Source: Brachionus manjavacas (taxonomy: Eukaryota > Rotifera > Eurotatoria > Ploima > Brachionidae). From it: a stretch of DNA of 64,000 nucleotides. This document shows positions 35,369-47,637 of this stretch, piece after piece. Below the pieces are notes generated by a model. The model saw only the letters and a list, made by a program, of their open reading frames with translations, searched no databases and was not told the DNA's origin. The stretch covers positions 868,001 through 932,000 of the forward strand of contig JAHQIY010000003.1 of the NCBI GenBank assembly GCA_019054805.1, written 5' to 3'. Position numbers and translations under genes: made by a program. The first letter of the stretch is position 1, and the number at the start of each line of letters is the position of its first letter.

Positions 35369-36480
35369 CGCCTCATTACTTGACCAATGGTAAATGTGAA
35401 TGATCAACTGAGCGAAGAATATATAATAACTGCAGGGGTTCCTTAAGGCTCACTAATTAGTCCTCTTTTATTTAGTATTTATATTAAAGACATTTCCAAA
35501 AGAAACAAAACAAATAAAGAATACTCTCTGCTTTTCGCAGATGATCTAGTTGCATTCTTCATTTACAACAAAAAAGGGAACCTAGAAAATAAGATAAATA
35601 AATACACCAACGACCTAGAACAATGGCTTATTAAATAGAAAATATCAGATATCAGTTGAAAAGTCGTGTTCAGTAGTCTTTTCTAGGTACAAAAAAGAGA
35701 GTGATAATCTAAACTTAAAAATCAATGGAAACAGAATAGTGAGTCAAAAAGAAATCAAGTTTCTTGGTATTAATTTTGATTCTAAGTTAAATTTTAACAT
35801 ACTGGTTGACAAAATTAAAGAACGCTGCAATACAAGGCTAAATCTAATTAAGATTCTGTCAAACAAAAAATGGGGTCTTAATCAAAAAACGTTGGGAAAT
35901 CTTTATAAATCTTTAGTTGGTTCAATTCTAGACTATTCGTTTCCTTGCTTGAATTCATTTTCAGAAAATAATATCAGAAAACTACAAGCAATTTATAATA
36001 CACTAGTTGGATCTATCCTTAAGTTGAATTATGATACTCCCTCCAACATCGTGCATCAGGAGGCTTTTAATAAACTTAAATTACTGATAGTCCCGAATCG
36101 ACTTCTTGAGTTGAGTGAGAGTTATGTTGTGACAAGACTGAGTCATTCTATTCCATTAGTTGTTAGACTGGTGGAGGAATACAAAGAAGGTTTCGAATCA
36201 AGAAATATTGAATACCCGACTCCATTGTGTAATTGCTACCTTACAATTTCCTCTTTTTTTCCTGAAACCTAAACTATGTAAACCTGAATGACCTAAAACT
36301 CTCATTATCATATATCTATTTTTAATTCCAGGTTATTAACTCTTACAAACTTTATTCATATTTTTATTTTTATTTTTTGATTTTATTTTACTTAACTTTT
36401 TTAATTTTTAATTTTACTTAACTTAATTTTTTATTTTTATTCTGAAGGAGCTCTAGCTCGGTACAGTTAACAAATAAATA
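35369..36480 (+). pseudogene. LINE-A copy 4, 5'-truncated
   Basis: Begins at PPHYL of the RT, with a small deletion before NDQLSEEYIITAGVP. It includes FADDLVAFF near 35535 and then the longest intact LINE-A C-terminal frame in the window (35739-36272, 177 codons, from SQKEIKFLGINF to the end of the protein). It finishes with tctgaaggagctctagctcg and an AAATA-rich tail. An in-frame TAA replaces the codon after GVP. The intact 3' half suggests a relatively recent insertion. Confidence 0.83.
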
Positions 36481-36639
36481 AATAATAAAAACAAATACCG
36501 AATAGCTATTAAACAAATTCTGGACTTAAATCGTCAATAGAGTATACATATTAATTGATTTATTACTAGTTATTTTTTACTTTTTCGAAGCTAACAAATT
36601 ATAATAAACATGCAAATAAAACATGTCATTAAAGTTTAA

Positions 36640-38290
36640 AGTTAACGCATCGTTACTCGCAATTATAAAGCCCTGCTTCCCTATCTTTTATTAGAAGAGT
36701 GTGTTATTTGTTTAATCTATAGAGAAGTAAAAGAGTGGTGTCAAGACCCCGATCTCTAGCATACAAAAAAAATTGAATTCTTAGTTGTTTTTTTTAAATT
36801 ATCAAAATATAAATACTTAATTCTGTAAATCAAATCTCGAGGTCCCATCGGATTTAGACTGTACAATATTAACAATAATATATAAATAAAAAAAGTTTTT
36901 GCAGACTTACAGAGTTATTTCAGAGACTTAATATGGATGATTCAAAGCTTGCATCAGCTGATACATTTTCAGAATGAGTTTTAGACCTAAGAAAAGAAAT
37001 TTAATTTGTTGTTTTATTTCTATCTTTTCTTTTCAACCAAAATAAAATTTGCAATTGCTGAACTAAAATTTTGAAATTTTGAATAAAAAAATTACCAGCT
37101 TGAAAAAATTGTTTTAAATATCTCTAAAAAATGCTTCAATTGTCCATCGGCCTGACACTAATCAAAAGTCAGCAGAAAAGTTTTTTTTATTTCGAAAATT
37201 AAATCTAAAATTTAAGATTATGGGTGTCTTAAAAAATTCTAATCAAAAATTAATGAAGAAATTTATGTCTGCCAATATTTACTTTAAATTTAAATTTTAG
37301 AAAAAAAAATACTGAATTATTTACAGGCAAGTGTTACATAATACCATAAATTTAAGTTGAAATTCGATTTTATTTGGATTTGTAAGTAAATGTTTAAATA
37401 AGATGATGTTAGGAATGGCTTTTAACAAAAAAAAGTTGGCCAATTTTTGGAAAAATGATAAAAATCTTACCAGGCAATCGGTGGTGCATGGTGATGATTA
37501 ATTTTTAGAAAATTTTGTACTAGACTTACTCAGCAGTAATTTGAATCTAATATGAAGATTTAGAAATTATGCAAAACAAGGTCACTCGGCCGGAACAGGT
37601 ATCTGGTGAAGCGAGTCAATCAGACACGCATGACCAATTTGGTTATAAAACTTCTAAAACACAAAAAAATCCGCCGGATTTTATTTGAGACTTGGAATGG
37701 AATTTGAGCTTCACTAGCAAAAAATGTTTGCGAAATTTAGAGCTTTTTTAATTAGAATTGTTGAAAGTTAAATTAGTAGGTTTGCTATAAACCATACCAT
37801 TGGAAATTTGGGTAAAAAATAACAAGCAAAAAATTTTGAAAATTAGTGTATTTCAGCGACGTCTTACTTGAAATAAAAGATTTTGTGAAATTGTAAAAAT
37901 TTTGCAAAAAATATTAGGAAGATGCTACATAAAGATATAATATCTTTACCCAGCTAAGTCTAAAACAGATAACTATCTGTAAAAAAATTTTCTCGAATAA
38001 GCTAAATTATCTGAACAATAAAGAGAAGCTCTAAGAAGATACTTGGTTGTGAACATTTTATTGAAAAAATAGAAAAAGACTCAAAAAAGATATAAGCATC
38101 ATTTACAAGATTTGCAAGTCAAAAATAATTTTAAGTTATTTTAAATAAATAAAAAAATAATTTTTAGTTAATTTTGCAAACATAAAAAAAACTTTGTTTT
38201 TTTTATAAATTTTGACTTAAGGTTTGTGATATGATGTTCCTTAAAGATCACATTTGTAGTTTAAAAAACTATCTACGCTCTGTTTTCCAT
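36640..38290. other. Non-coding interval
   Basis: A degenerate word pair shared with 11175-11215 (atcgttactcgca...gctttgcttaccc) lies at 36650. The rest is AT-rich with no gene I can support. Confidence 0.35.
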
Positions 38291-38294
38291 TTTT

Positions 38295-38395
38295 TTATAA
38301 AATGAGTTTTTATTTTTATAAAATGAGTTTTTATTTTTATAAAATGAGTTTTTATTTTTTTATAAAATGAGTTTTTTGTTTCATAAAATGAACGT
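38295..38395. repeat. 24-bp tandem repeat
   Basis: Four to five units of about 24 bp built on tataaaatgagtttttattt. Confidence 0.9.
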
Positions 38396-38647
38396 CAATT
38401 ATGACTAAAATCAAAATTTATAAAGAAAAAAATAAAGTTTTTGGGGTCTAGTCGGTTCCAGTAACAGGTGAACCATTAAAAATTTTTCAGAATTTGAACA
38501 AGAATTTTTCAAATAAAAGGTGAACTTTGGTTCACATAACCGACACGATCCATGAATGAATAAAAACTTAAATCTAAGTGAATTATTCATCTTTTTTTTT
38601 ATTTAATTTTTTTTTTATATTATCTAGCTTTATTTTTAGGTTTTTCA

Positions 38648-38695
38648 TGTATTTTTATTCTGAAGGAGCATTTGCTCGGAGAAAATAAATAAATT
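38648..38695 (+). repeat. LINE-A-type 3' terminus (solo)
   Basis: Contains tctgaaggagcatttgctcgg followed by an AAATAAATA tail: the same hairpin with a changed loop, consistent with a 5'-truncated insertion of a related subfamily. Confidence 0.6.
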
Positions 38696-38914
38696 TACGA
38701 TATGTCTGGCAATTCTCACTTTATATTTTAATAACAATTATTGTACAATTAGATTTAATTCTCAAGTCAATAATTTTTTATCAATAAAACGTTTGAAACT
38801 GAAATGAATTGTTTAAAAGTTAAAAATGAATTTTCAATATTTTTTCCAAGCTTCAAAATAAAAATTAAACTCATTCTATTTCACCAACGAGTTTAATTTC
38901 AAACATGATTATGC

Positions 38915-39010
38915 TTGCAATATTAACTTAAAATTTTTTTTTTTGAAACTGAAAAATTGATTTGAAACATCGCACTTTTTCAATGTTATTTCAACAAAAA
39001 ATTAAACCAA
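38915..39010. repeat. Dispersed repeat shared with 14.4 kb
   Basis: Matches 14375-14460 (gcaatattaacttaaaatt, gaaactgaaaaa, aaacatcgcac). The interval from here to 40680 holds no gene I can support; the 64-codon frame at 38962 is judged a chance frame within repeat DNA. Confidence 0.5.
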
Positions 39011-40679
39011 TTTCAATGATAACTAGATTTACAAACAGAACAAAGCAAAAAATCAAATTGCAAAAGTTGTCTTGGCAATGCTATTGGAATTCAGAATCGA
39101 ACTCTTCAAAGCTTGAGAATTACCCTCCAATTTTAATTTGTGACATATTTAGATGATGATTAAGTATGTGCTAAGCCGAAAGTTTATATACTTTATAATC
39201 ATTCTGTATTTGATGCATGTTAGATCATTAAGAAAATTCAAAATTTTAATTTTTAGAAAATTTAAGTATGACATTCAAGTTTGGTTGAAAATTAATTTGA
39301 ATTCTCTATTCTCACTATTGATGTTGTAGTTATCTTTTTTAGTTTTGAACAAAAATTTAACCATAAACAATTTCTGATTAATTAACTAAAAGAAAAAACT
39401 AATTATTAATTTTTTGCTAAAGATCCATGAATATTTCTGTTAAAAATTTGATTATTATTTGAATTCAAAAAGAAATAAACTCAAATTCTTTGATACCATT
39501 CAAAAGTTAATTCAATTTGATCACTGGCCCATCATTTACTTTGCAGAGCATTAAAAGTATTTTTTAAGTCATAACTTTTTTGACAAACATAAAAAAAAAT
39601 TGAAGCAAACACTAAAAGCATAATTTTAAAAACGGATTTTTACCAGTATAAAAATAAAAGAGAAAATAAATATGTGCAAATTTAAATCAGAAATTAATCT
39701 TGTTTTTTTCACAAATAGTAAATAGATAAATAAAAAAAAATTTTGTGCTCTTTTGTTTGACTTGCCTTAATCAATAATTTTGAACTGTTTTTCAAAAAAA
39801 AATATTCTCAACAATTTTCAAGAAAAACGCATAATTAGTGTTAAATTTTATAAAAAGGTAAAGTTGGATAAAAAACTTTTAGTTTGGTTTCATAAAAATA
39901 TTTTTAAAGATCAATATTTTAATAAATTTAGAAAGGAGTGAATCTCTAATGAATTTACGAAAGGAATCTCAGAGCCAAATATATTTGAAAGATGCAATTA
40001 ATCAGATCGTTTACCGATATGAATGTTTGAGCAGGAGATCGTTTCACGTAGAGTTCCTTCAACTTCTCTATTAGAATATTTGAATATCCTATTTATGTAG
40101 TGCAGATTTGATGCTGGTGTCTTCAGAAATTTTATTTAATATCAGAAAATCTCTGCAAAACGCATTAGGCTCGACTATATTAAAATTTAATTTCTGTTAA
40201 ACTTTTGCCCATTTCCCAGATGGATTTTGGCGCTTATTATACAAATATTACAAGATCTCAGAAATTGTATGTATTGACGATCTGAATACAATCCGACAAA
40301 CTGAATCTTGAGTTGTTTTTTTTTTAAATGATTTTTTTAGTGGAATTTCATGTTTTAAACATTTTGTTCAGTTTCTTGAGATATTTTGGTTTATTTATTC
40401 TTTTTTATTTTATTTTTTTTGTAAAAATTATCAAAATTTTAAGAAAAAAATATTAAAACACATGAAGTTTGCTAAATATTTATAACAAAGAAAAATTGTA
40501 AATTAAAAAATAAAAATTAAAAAATAATTATCTCTTATTGAAATTTTTTAAAGACCAAATAAGCAAAAAAAAATAAAAGATCAAAATGAACAAATTGAAC
40601 TAACTGAATAAAATCAACAAATTGAATAATTTGAACGATTTATATGTTAGGCTTTTTTTAATAGATTTAGCAGTCTGAA

Positions 40680-41430
40680 TTAAAAGACCGTCGTCATTAC
40701 CTCAGAAATTGTTGCTTAACATCAAAATAAGGTCAGTATGATGAACTCAATTGAAGGCGTCAAACAAGGAGGTAAACTTTCCTCATATTTATTCAACTTT
40801 TTTATAAACAAGATCTTAATTTAGTGTACTGATATCAAAATTGGTGCAAAAATCAATGGGACAAACCTGTCATCATCGGATACTGTGATTGTTATATTGT
40901 TATATTGTCACCTTCATTTGGACAGTGTCAAACTCTACTTGACATTTGCTCTAAGTATGCCCAGCATTTGGACAGATGAGTACTTATGTTTTAATAAGCA
41001 GTTTCAAAACTTAAGAGTAAGAGCCTTAAAAAGGCTCAACATTGTCAAAACTTTTGCTCACAGCTCTTGGCACCTAAATAAAACTACAGAGCCTTAATTG
41101 GTTCCATGTTAGATTACTCTTTCTTTTCCGTAGCATGTATTTCTAAGACCAACTTAAAAACTTGTTCAAACAGTTCAAAACAGAGCTATTAGGTGTATCT
41201 ATAAGTTAAGATGGGACAGCCCAACTAGGAGTCTCTTTTCAGTTGGTAACATTTTGTTTATTAAAGAAAAATTCTTACAAATGGGTGCTAGATATATGTT
41301 AAAATCATTTTATATGATATTTTTCCTGTAAAAACCGTTTTATTAGGCTACTTGTCTAGGAATATGGTGGCTCGAGGTCTGAAAACACAGCTAAAGTATC
41401 GGTTACTCCGGTAGGAGCCTTTTTCTCTAT
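40680..41430 (+). pseudogene. LINE-D reverse-transcriptase remnant
   Basis: Broken frames give NSIEGVKQGGKLSSYLFNFF (the QGG-LS-YLFN RT block) near 40745-40805 and NLRVRALKRLNIVKTFAHSS within the open frame 40885-41097. LIGSMLDYSFFSVACISKTN follows near 41095, and RCIYKLRWDSPT-like codons near 41190. The GVKQGG form of the block differs from LINE-A and LINE-B, so it is another family. The catalytic ADD loop is deleted between 40900 and 40960. Confidence 0.6.
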
Positions 41431-41963
41431 AATTCGAATTGCGTTTGCCTGTATTGTTCTAATTAGTTTGTATTTGATTCTTAGCTTTTTTAAAGATCTG
41501 AAATGAGAACAGGATTCAAAGACTAATGTCGTTGGTAAAAATATAAAAAGAAGTTTTTATTTCAATTTTTTCAATTTCAAAGTTAATCAACATGATAGTG
41601 GCCATGCCTCATGAGACCGATTAACACTTCATTTATTTAATTAATTATTAAACAAATATATATATTAAAAGTATAAAACATACAAATATTTATAAAAATT
41701 AAAAAGAAATATTGATTTAATAGTCATTTGAAAAAATTTAACAACAAGCTATTTAAGTTAAATAATTCAAATTTAGAAACAAAATCTGTGTAAATTAAAT
41801 TTATGTTATTGAAAATTGAAAGCTTAAATGTTGAAAACTTCAACATTGATCTCTTGATCACAAAGCAATTTATTAATCTTGAATAAAAATGTTCTAATGT
41901 TTTTTCTCCACTTATTATCCGGTTTCAGAATAATAAAACTTTATTCAGACAGTTAAAGTTTGA

Positions 41964-42028
41964 ATAGAATGAATTTTAATTCATTCTATAATTCGAAATA
42001 TATTATATTTCGAAATATAATATATTTC
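41964..42028. repeat. Two AT palindromes at the LINE-B 3' side
   Basis: 41964-41989 has perfect 12-bp arms (atagaatgaatt) around TT. 41995-42028 is a perfect 34-bp palindrome with no spacer (arm gaaatatattatatttc). They directly follow the last codons of the minus-strand LINE-B copy. Confidence 0.9.
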
Positions 42029-42059
42029 TAATTATATTATAACTATATTTTATATTATT

Positions 42060-43015
42060 TAAAATATAATTCAAATTTCTTGAGTCATTTTTCTTTAATT
42101 TTTCTTTTAAATTTACTGGAGAATTGTAATATAATAGACATTTATAAGAGAAAGTTAGCATATCTTTCAAAAATTCGATGTTGGAATGAATAAAGACCAT
42201 ACTTTTCTAAAGCGTTATTTATTTCATTAAAGCTGTTCGCTTCAAGCTTGACATTTAAAAGTTTTATGATAGAGATATAATAACTCTTAGCTAATTTATT
42301 TATTGCTTCTTTTGAAAAATAGCATAAAAGCGTAGAGCAATAGTCAAAAATACGGGAGGAAAAAGGTCTTAAAAAACTGGATCCTTACTGAAGTAGCAAG
42401 ATAGAAAATTCTCTTAATAGAAAATAATTTCCTATTAACTTGAATTGATAAATTAGATGCAAATTTAGTAAAATTTAGATCTTGATCAATTATGAAACCT
42501 AATAAACAGATTTCCTTTACAACTAATATGTCCTCATTACCTACTCTAATCTTATCTGGATATACTTTTTTTCTATTTTCATAAATCATGCAAAAAGTTT
42601 TTGACCAGTTTATATCAATTTTGTTAAAAATACACCATTCATTTAAATTTTTTGTTGTAACATTTAATTTTATCAAAGCTGTTTCAAGGTCTTTTTCAGA
42701 GATACTTATTGTTGTATCATCAGCAATATTTTGATACTTAAATTTTTAAATAAAAATGGTAAATCATTAACAAAAATAAGAAATAGCAGTGGACCCAGGA
42801 CAGATCCTTGCGGGACACCTAGCTTTAGTCTTACTGGATTAGATGTTTCACATCCGATTCTAACTATCTGAGATCTATTTTCAAAATAGTTTGAAAGAAG
42901 ACCCAAAGAAGAATTATCAAAACCATAGTGAAATAATTTCAAAAGTAACAAATTTGAATCAATTACATCAAATGCTTTCCTAAAGTTTTTATTTATTTGC
43001 CTGAATTTACTTAAA
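42060..43015 (-). pseudogene. LINE-B (L2/CR1-like) copy, 5'-truncated
   Basis: The copy starts within the RT at KAFDVIDSNLLLLKLF. The frame 42951-42706 contains FENRSQIVRIG and KLGVPQGSVLGPLLFLIFVN. A single frameshift just before the catalytic ADDTTIS loop leads into the frame 42676-42344 (LNEWCIFNKIDINWSKTF, KEICLLGFIIDQDLNF, KLFSIKRIFYLATS). More C-terminal codons (YGLYSFQHRIFERY-like) continue to about 42060. Apart from the frameshift near 42700 and stops near the end it reads well, so the insertion is not very old. RT and thumb are present; the endonuclease is missing. Confidence 0.82.
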
Positions 43016-43336
43016 TCATATCATTGTGTTTATTTTTATCTATTTTTTTTTTCTTATTTATTATTTGTCTTTTATTTTCTAATTTTCTAGTATTTAAATA
43101 ACAATACATATTTATGGAATAATAAAAAAATTAAGAAATAAAACAAAAAATGAAAAAGTTTTGTATATTTTGAAAATTTTTTGCTATGATAACAGAAAAA
43201 AAAATTATTTTCTTTGATGATGTAATTTAAAATATGTTTATTTTTTTTATTATTTTTGCCCAGCTTCAGTTCGTATGTGCAATATGCAATCTTTTCGAAT
43301 GTTAGCTCGAAGCCTTTTTAAATTGATTTTTAACAA

Positions 43337-43375
43337 AAGTTCACGAAATTCAAAACTTAAGTGCTATCTGAATTC
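43337..43375 (+). repeat. Solo piece of the foldback-element arm
   Basis: agttcacgaaattcaaaact and agtgctatctgaatt match the arm of the element at 23347-24600 (closer to its right arm). Confidence 0.65.
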
Positions 43376-43656
43376 TTTATTTTTTTGTTAAAAGTGAACT
43401 TTTATACCTAATTATTATTTTTATTAAATTCAGTTTTTTTAAATTCCTATTTTGATTTGTGTCTAAATCGTATTTTTTTGTAATTTTTTATTTTTTATTT
43501 TCTTTAAATTTTACTCTTTTACCTATGAGGCTTGAATAAATAAAAAAATAACAAAAATAAAAAAAAGGAAAAAGCTCAACTGCAGTTGACTAACTAACAT
43601 TAACAATCATGATTGTTGATGAAAGATCTCATGTATAGTTGACAATGTGAAATTTT

Positions 43657-43700
43657 CAGAGTTGTTTAAGAGTCTCAAAATAAAGTCCAAGTCCGGAATT
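43657..43700 (+). repeat. hAT-like MITE end fragment
   Basis: cagagttgtttaagagtctc followed by aaagtccaagtcc matches the left end of the MITE at 634. The partner end was not found. The interval 43700-44760 is AT-rich and otherwise blank. Confidence 0.45.
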
Positions 43701-44769
43701 TAATTTTTTTATAAAAAAAAGTTTAACAATAAATATAAATGCAAAATAATTCTAAGCTCTGCAAATTTCTGTTAAATGCACAAATTAGTAAAAATTTAAA
43801 TTTTAAAAACCGCTTCGGTTTAAACACCAATCTTATATTCAATAAATAGAAGGACTTGAGCCCTAAATGTCAATTCCTTGATTAAGCAGTGATTTAGAAT
43901 ACTGCCTCCTTCAATGTATTTTTACATTTCATTTGTTTATCGAAAATCATAAATCATTATTAAATTAGTTAATTAAAATTTAAAGGAATGGTCAAGAAAA
44001 TTAATTATGTACTGAATCATAACAAAAGTAAAAAGGGCTTTATTTACTTGGACATTGATTGCAAATTAAATAGATAATTGTTGATTTTAGTTGTACTTTT
44101 TGAATCCATAGCTTATTGTAAAAATAATTTTTCGGTAAATTAAATCTTGCTCAAAATAAGAAGTGATTAAATTTTTAATGAAATTTTTTCTCCTTAATTA
44201 AAATTTCAAAAAAAGCATTTAAATGTCAATTCTATGAATTAAAATTAAAGACAAACACAAATGTATTTAATTCAAATTAATATTCACTTAACTGTTAAAA
44301 TCAAATTAAAACTTTATTCTACAGTAAAAACTTCCAAATAAATTTCTTTTATTTTAGAGTTCGATAAAGCATTCACTTTTTTACCTCGACATTCTTACAC
44401 CATTAGTAAACAAAATACTTCATTTGAATTTTAGTCTTACTTTTCAGCTTTAAATAAATAAACTTGAAAATTTTTCAAGAATTTAATGCTTTTTTTGCAA
44501 AAAATTTAAATTATAAGTGAATTTGTTATACTGATTGTTTTATGACGGTAAAAATCAACAATTGGTTATTAAAATAATTAATAGTCAAAAATTTTATTTG
44601 AAAGATAGTTTTCTTTCCACTGTTTATATAAAAATATAATAAATATAATAACAATAAAACAAAAATAAAGACAAAGCATATATTTTATATGAATATGAAT
44701 TTTTTTTATTAAACCGTAACTTTATTAATAAAAAAATAAAACAAGAATATGGACTAATTTTTATTTAAC

Positions 44770-45115
44770 TTTTAGTGCAATCTGATTTAACTTTTTGCTT
44801 TTTCCGATCGTTCGAAATAATTTGTCGAATGTGGTCTTTTCTGGTAGTTCTAGGCCATCTTTGAAAAGTTGACGGATGAACGCGTCAGGCTTTAACCCAA
44901 AATTTTTAAGTTCAATAATCCGATTTTTTGTCTCCGTATCTATTTTTTCGTTTTGGATTAATTGGAGATAACTGGCATGCTCTTTTCTTGTTTTTTAAAA
45001 ATCAGTGAATCGCCCCTAATTTGACCCTCTTCAAAAAGTCTTTTTGCTAAACTGAAATTGTTGAAGCAAGAGTGCAATTCGTACACTATAGCTTTTCCAC
45101 GTAACTGGTTCTTTT
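44770..45115 (-). pseudogene. Unassigned coding remnant, possibly MULE-related
   Basis: Two overlapping minus-strand frames, joined across a poly(A) frameshift near 45000, read as real protein: first KNQLRGKAIVYELHSCFNN, then EHASYLQLIQNEKIDTETKN and RIIELKNFGLKPDAFIRQLF up to a TAA near 44773. The second part resembles the helical spacer after the FLYWCH zinc finger in animal MULE transposases, but I cannot confirm that. The segment is markedly G+C-richer than its flanks. No DDE domain follows on this strand. Confidence 0.4.
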
Positions 45116-45199
45116 AAAATTTGTTTATATTGCATCGTTCAAGTTGTCATCGGTTAGATTTAAAATTACGCTTTCACAGGATTCCGTTGTCTGTAAGGT

Positions 45200-47372
45200 T
45201 ATTTTTAAAATTACATTGGCATTCAAAAGTATAGGTTTTTATATACAGGTCATAGCTTTATAGAGTATAAGGAGTATTAACTGAATATTTTAATTATCAA
45301 AAAATTATTAAGTGTAGCAAATTTAGTAAACTTGTGAACAATTAGCAGTAAAGTGCAATTATATTAATTTAAGTTGTCAAAATAATTAATTTTTTATCAT
45401 TTTTTATTTCATTTAAATAAATATTAAAATTGTGGAAGGTATATTATTTTTGTGGAATATATAATAATTAGAGAAAGTTTTATTAAAATGTGAGGATAAT
45501 TTTATTATCGTCCATTTTATTATTCTAATGATGTTGCTTTAGTGAACAAGATTGATTTTCTTAATAATGATCATTTAAGATTCCGCTAAATCAAAACGCC
45601 TAATATGTCTCCAGAATCGATTTTCGATCTAAAATTCGAATTCTACTTTGCTGAAAACCCCCAAAGCGTATCTTAAAAAATTTTGAAAATAAAATTTTTT
45701 TGACCACTACCACTCAAAGTCTTTATATTTAATGGCATGGTGCTTCTTCTCTGAAGGAAATATCTTAGGCATATATCATATATATCATATAAAATGTACA
45801 TATTTCAAAACAGTGTGTTGAGTTTAAATTAGGCTTCGTTCATGTCTTACTACAAGAAAAAACATCATAAAGATGCCTGTTTTTAAAAAAAACGAAATGG
45901 TCCTATTTATTTAAGGTTCCATTAACAATAGATGAATTTTTGAAATTTCAATTGAAAATATCATATAAAATAAAATAAGTCTTTGAATTTTGTCTTTTTG
46001 AAAATTAAAAGGATTTAAAGCATAAACTTGGAGTTATTAACATTATTAATTTGGGTGTAGGGTCTACTTCTATTAACCTAATGGAAGAATAGAAGCACCG
46101 CTACGGCGTAAAACCTTAGGGTCAGTATAAAGCTGTCAAGAAATTTTATAGGGGCATCAGGTGGAATGAGCTCTGGTGGAATGAGAGCCTAAAAATGACG
46201 AGTGTCTTTTGATGTTTTTATGCGTAATAGTTCATTTTAAAGAGCAAAAAAAAAAAGATAAAAATGAGCCTCTGATTATTTATTAACTATTTTTTGAATA
46301 GCTATATCAGTTCTATATAAAAAACTTCAGAAATAACACCTTTCATCATCAAACATTTTAAAAAACAATTAACTTGGAGTCAAAGAAATTAAAGAAATAC
46401 TTACATTCAATGAAAAAGAAAAAGTTTCAAGCGGCAAAGCAAGGCATATTATTTTAAGGAAAGGTTATCCAGTAGTTCAATCAAACCAGACAAGTGAAAT
46501 TGTGTATGTCTTTTTTAATACAAACAACCAAAAACATTAACTCAATTTCAAAGCTTTTTCGGACTTGCACAATAAAAAAGACGAGCCTCTAACAAAAAAG
46601 AACTCAACTCGAACTATGATTGTGAAAATGAATAATAAAGAGTCTCTTATTTGAATACGTCGAACAACGAAATTTTTCTAACCTTAATTTTTTGTATAAA
46701 ACTAATATTCTTTATTTGTTTTAAATTTTTATTTGTATTGTACGTTTTTTTGGTTTCTGTGATATTTTTCGCACTGTTAATTATTATGATCTAGAAACAT
46801 TTAATAAAAAATATTTGCCTTATAAAGATTATTTTATTTTTTATTATAGATAATGACTTGAATTTGATTTAGACATGCTGACTGATGCATAAGTCAGTTG
46901 CCCTCGAACTATATCCCAAAGAATGGCAAAATTTCTATGTGACGCCTAATAAAACAAGAAAGTAAAAAGTTTGACTTTTCAATAAATATCTTTTCCAAAT
47001 AATTAAAAATTAGAATATTTAAAAGAATTGTTTTCTAAAGATTTTATTTTTATTTTGAAAAATAACATTAATGATTACATACTTTTTTTTTCATTTTTTT
47101 TTAATTATAATAATTTATTACATATTTCTTAACAAAATTAACACAAATTAATGAAGCAAAGTTTTATTAATTTTTCAATTTCAAAAATATCTCCGTTACT
47201 CAAGTGTTTTGATTAGCTTTATTTTAGATTTTTATCGAATCTAATTGCATTTGTTTTCTTATTTAACGATAAAACCATTTAGTTATCTACATTTTGAGAT
47301 AGATAAATAAGTGGCCAATTTGGTTAGTTGTTCCTTAGATGAGGATACTTGCTTTCTGTTTTAAGAAATCTT
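45200..47372. other. Mostly blank interval
   Basis: Around 46370-46640 a plus-strand stretch gives protein-like fragments (KEILTFNEKEKVSSGKARHI, then ILRKGYPVVQSNQTSEIVYV) that I cannot assign. They could be a decayed transposon ORF. The rest is AT-rich. Confidence 0.3.
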
Positions 47373-47637
47373 TTAACACTAGAAGACCCGATTTTTTTTA
47401 TACCGTTAAGTCCCAAAATGGGTTTAAAAAACCCATTTTCTAATTTAACTCTAACTAAGGTTAAAATAAAGTTTTTTTTTCAAAATAAAATTTATTTAAT
47501 GTTATTTATGCTAATTAATAGTAGCTTGATTATGGGGAAAAAAAATGTATTATATTTAAGTCATATGATTAGAAATTCTGACATAATTACATTTGAAATA
47601 AAAGAAAAAATGAAATTTTTAATGATAAAACTCTAAT

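Noticed and set aside
34977..36480. Twin-priming (5' inversion) as explanation for the LINE-A junction
   Set aside because: In twin-priming the two arms carry different parts of the element; here both arms contain the C-terminal codons.
47349..47636. 95-codon plus-strand frame beside the piggyBac transposase
   Set aside because: It spans the terminal repeat and 3' non-coding part of the piggyBac element and is Phe/Leu/Lys-rich; judged a chance frame.
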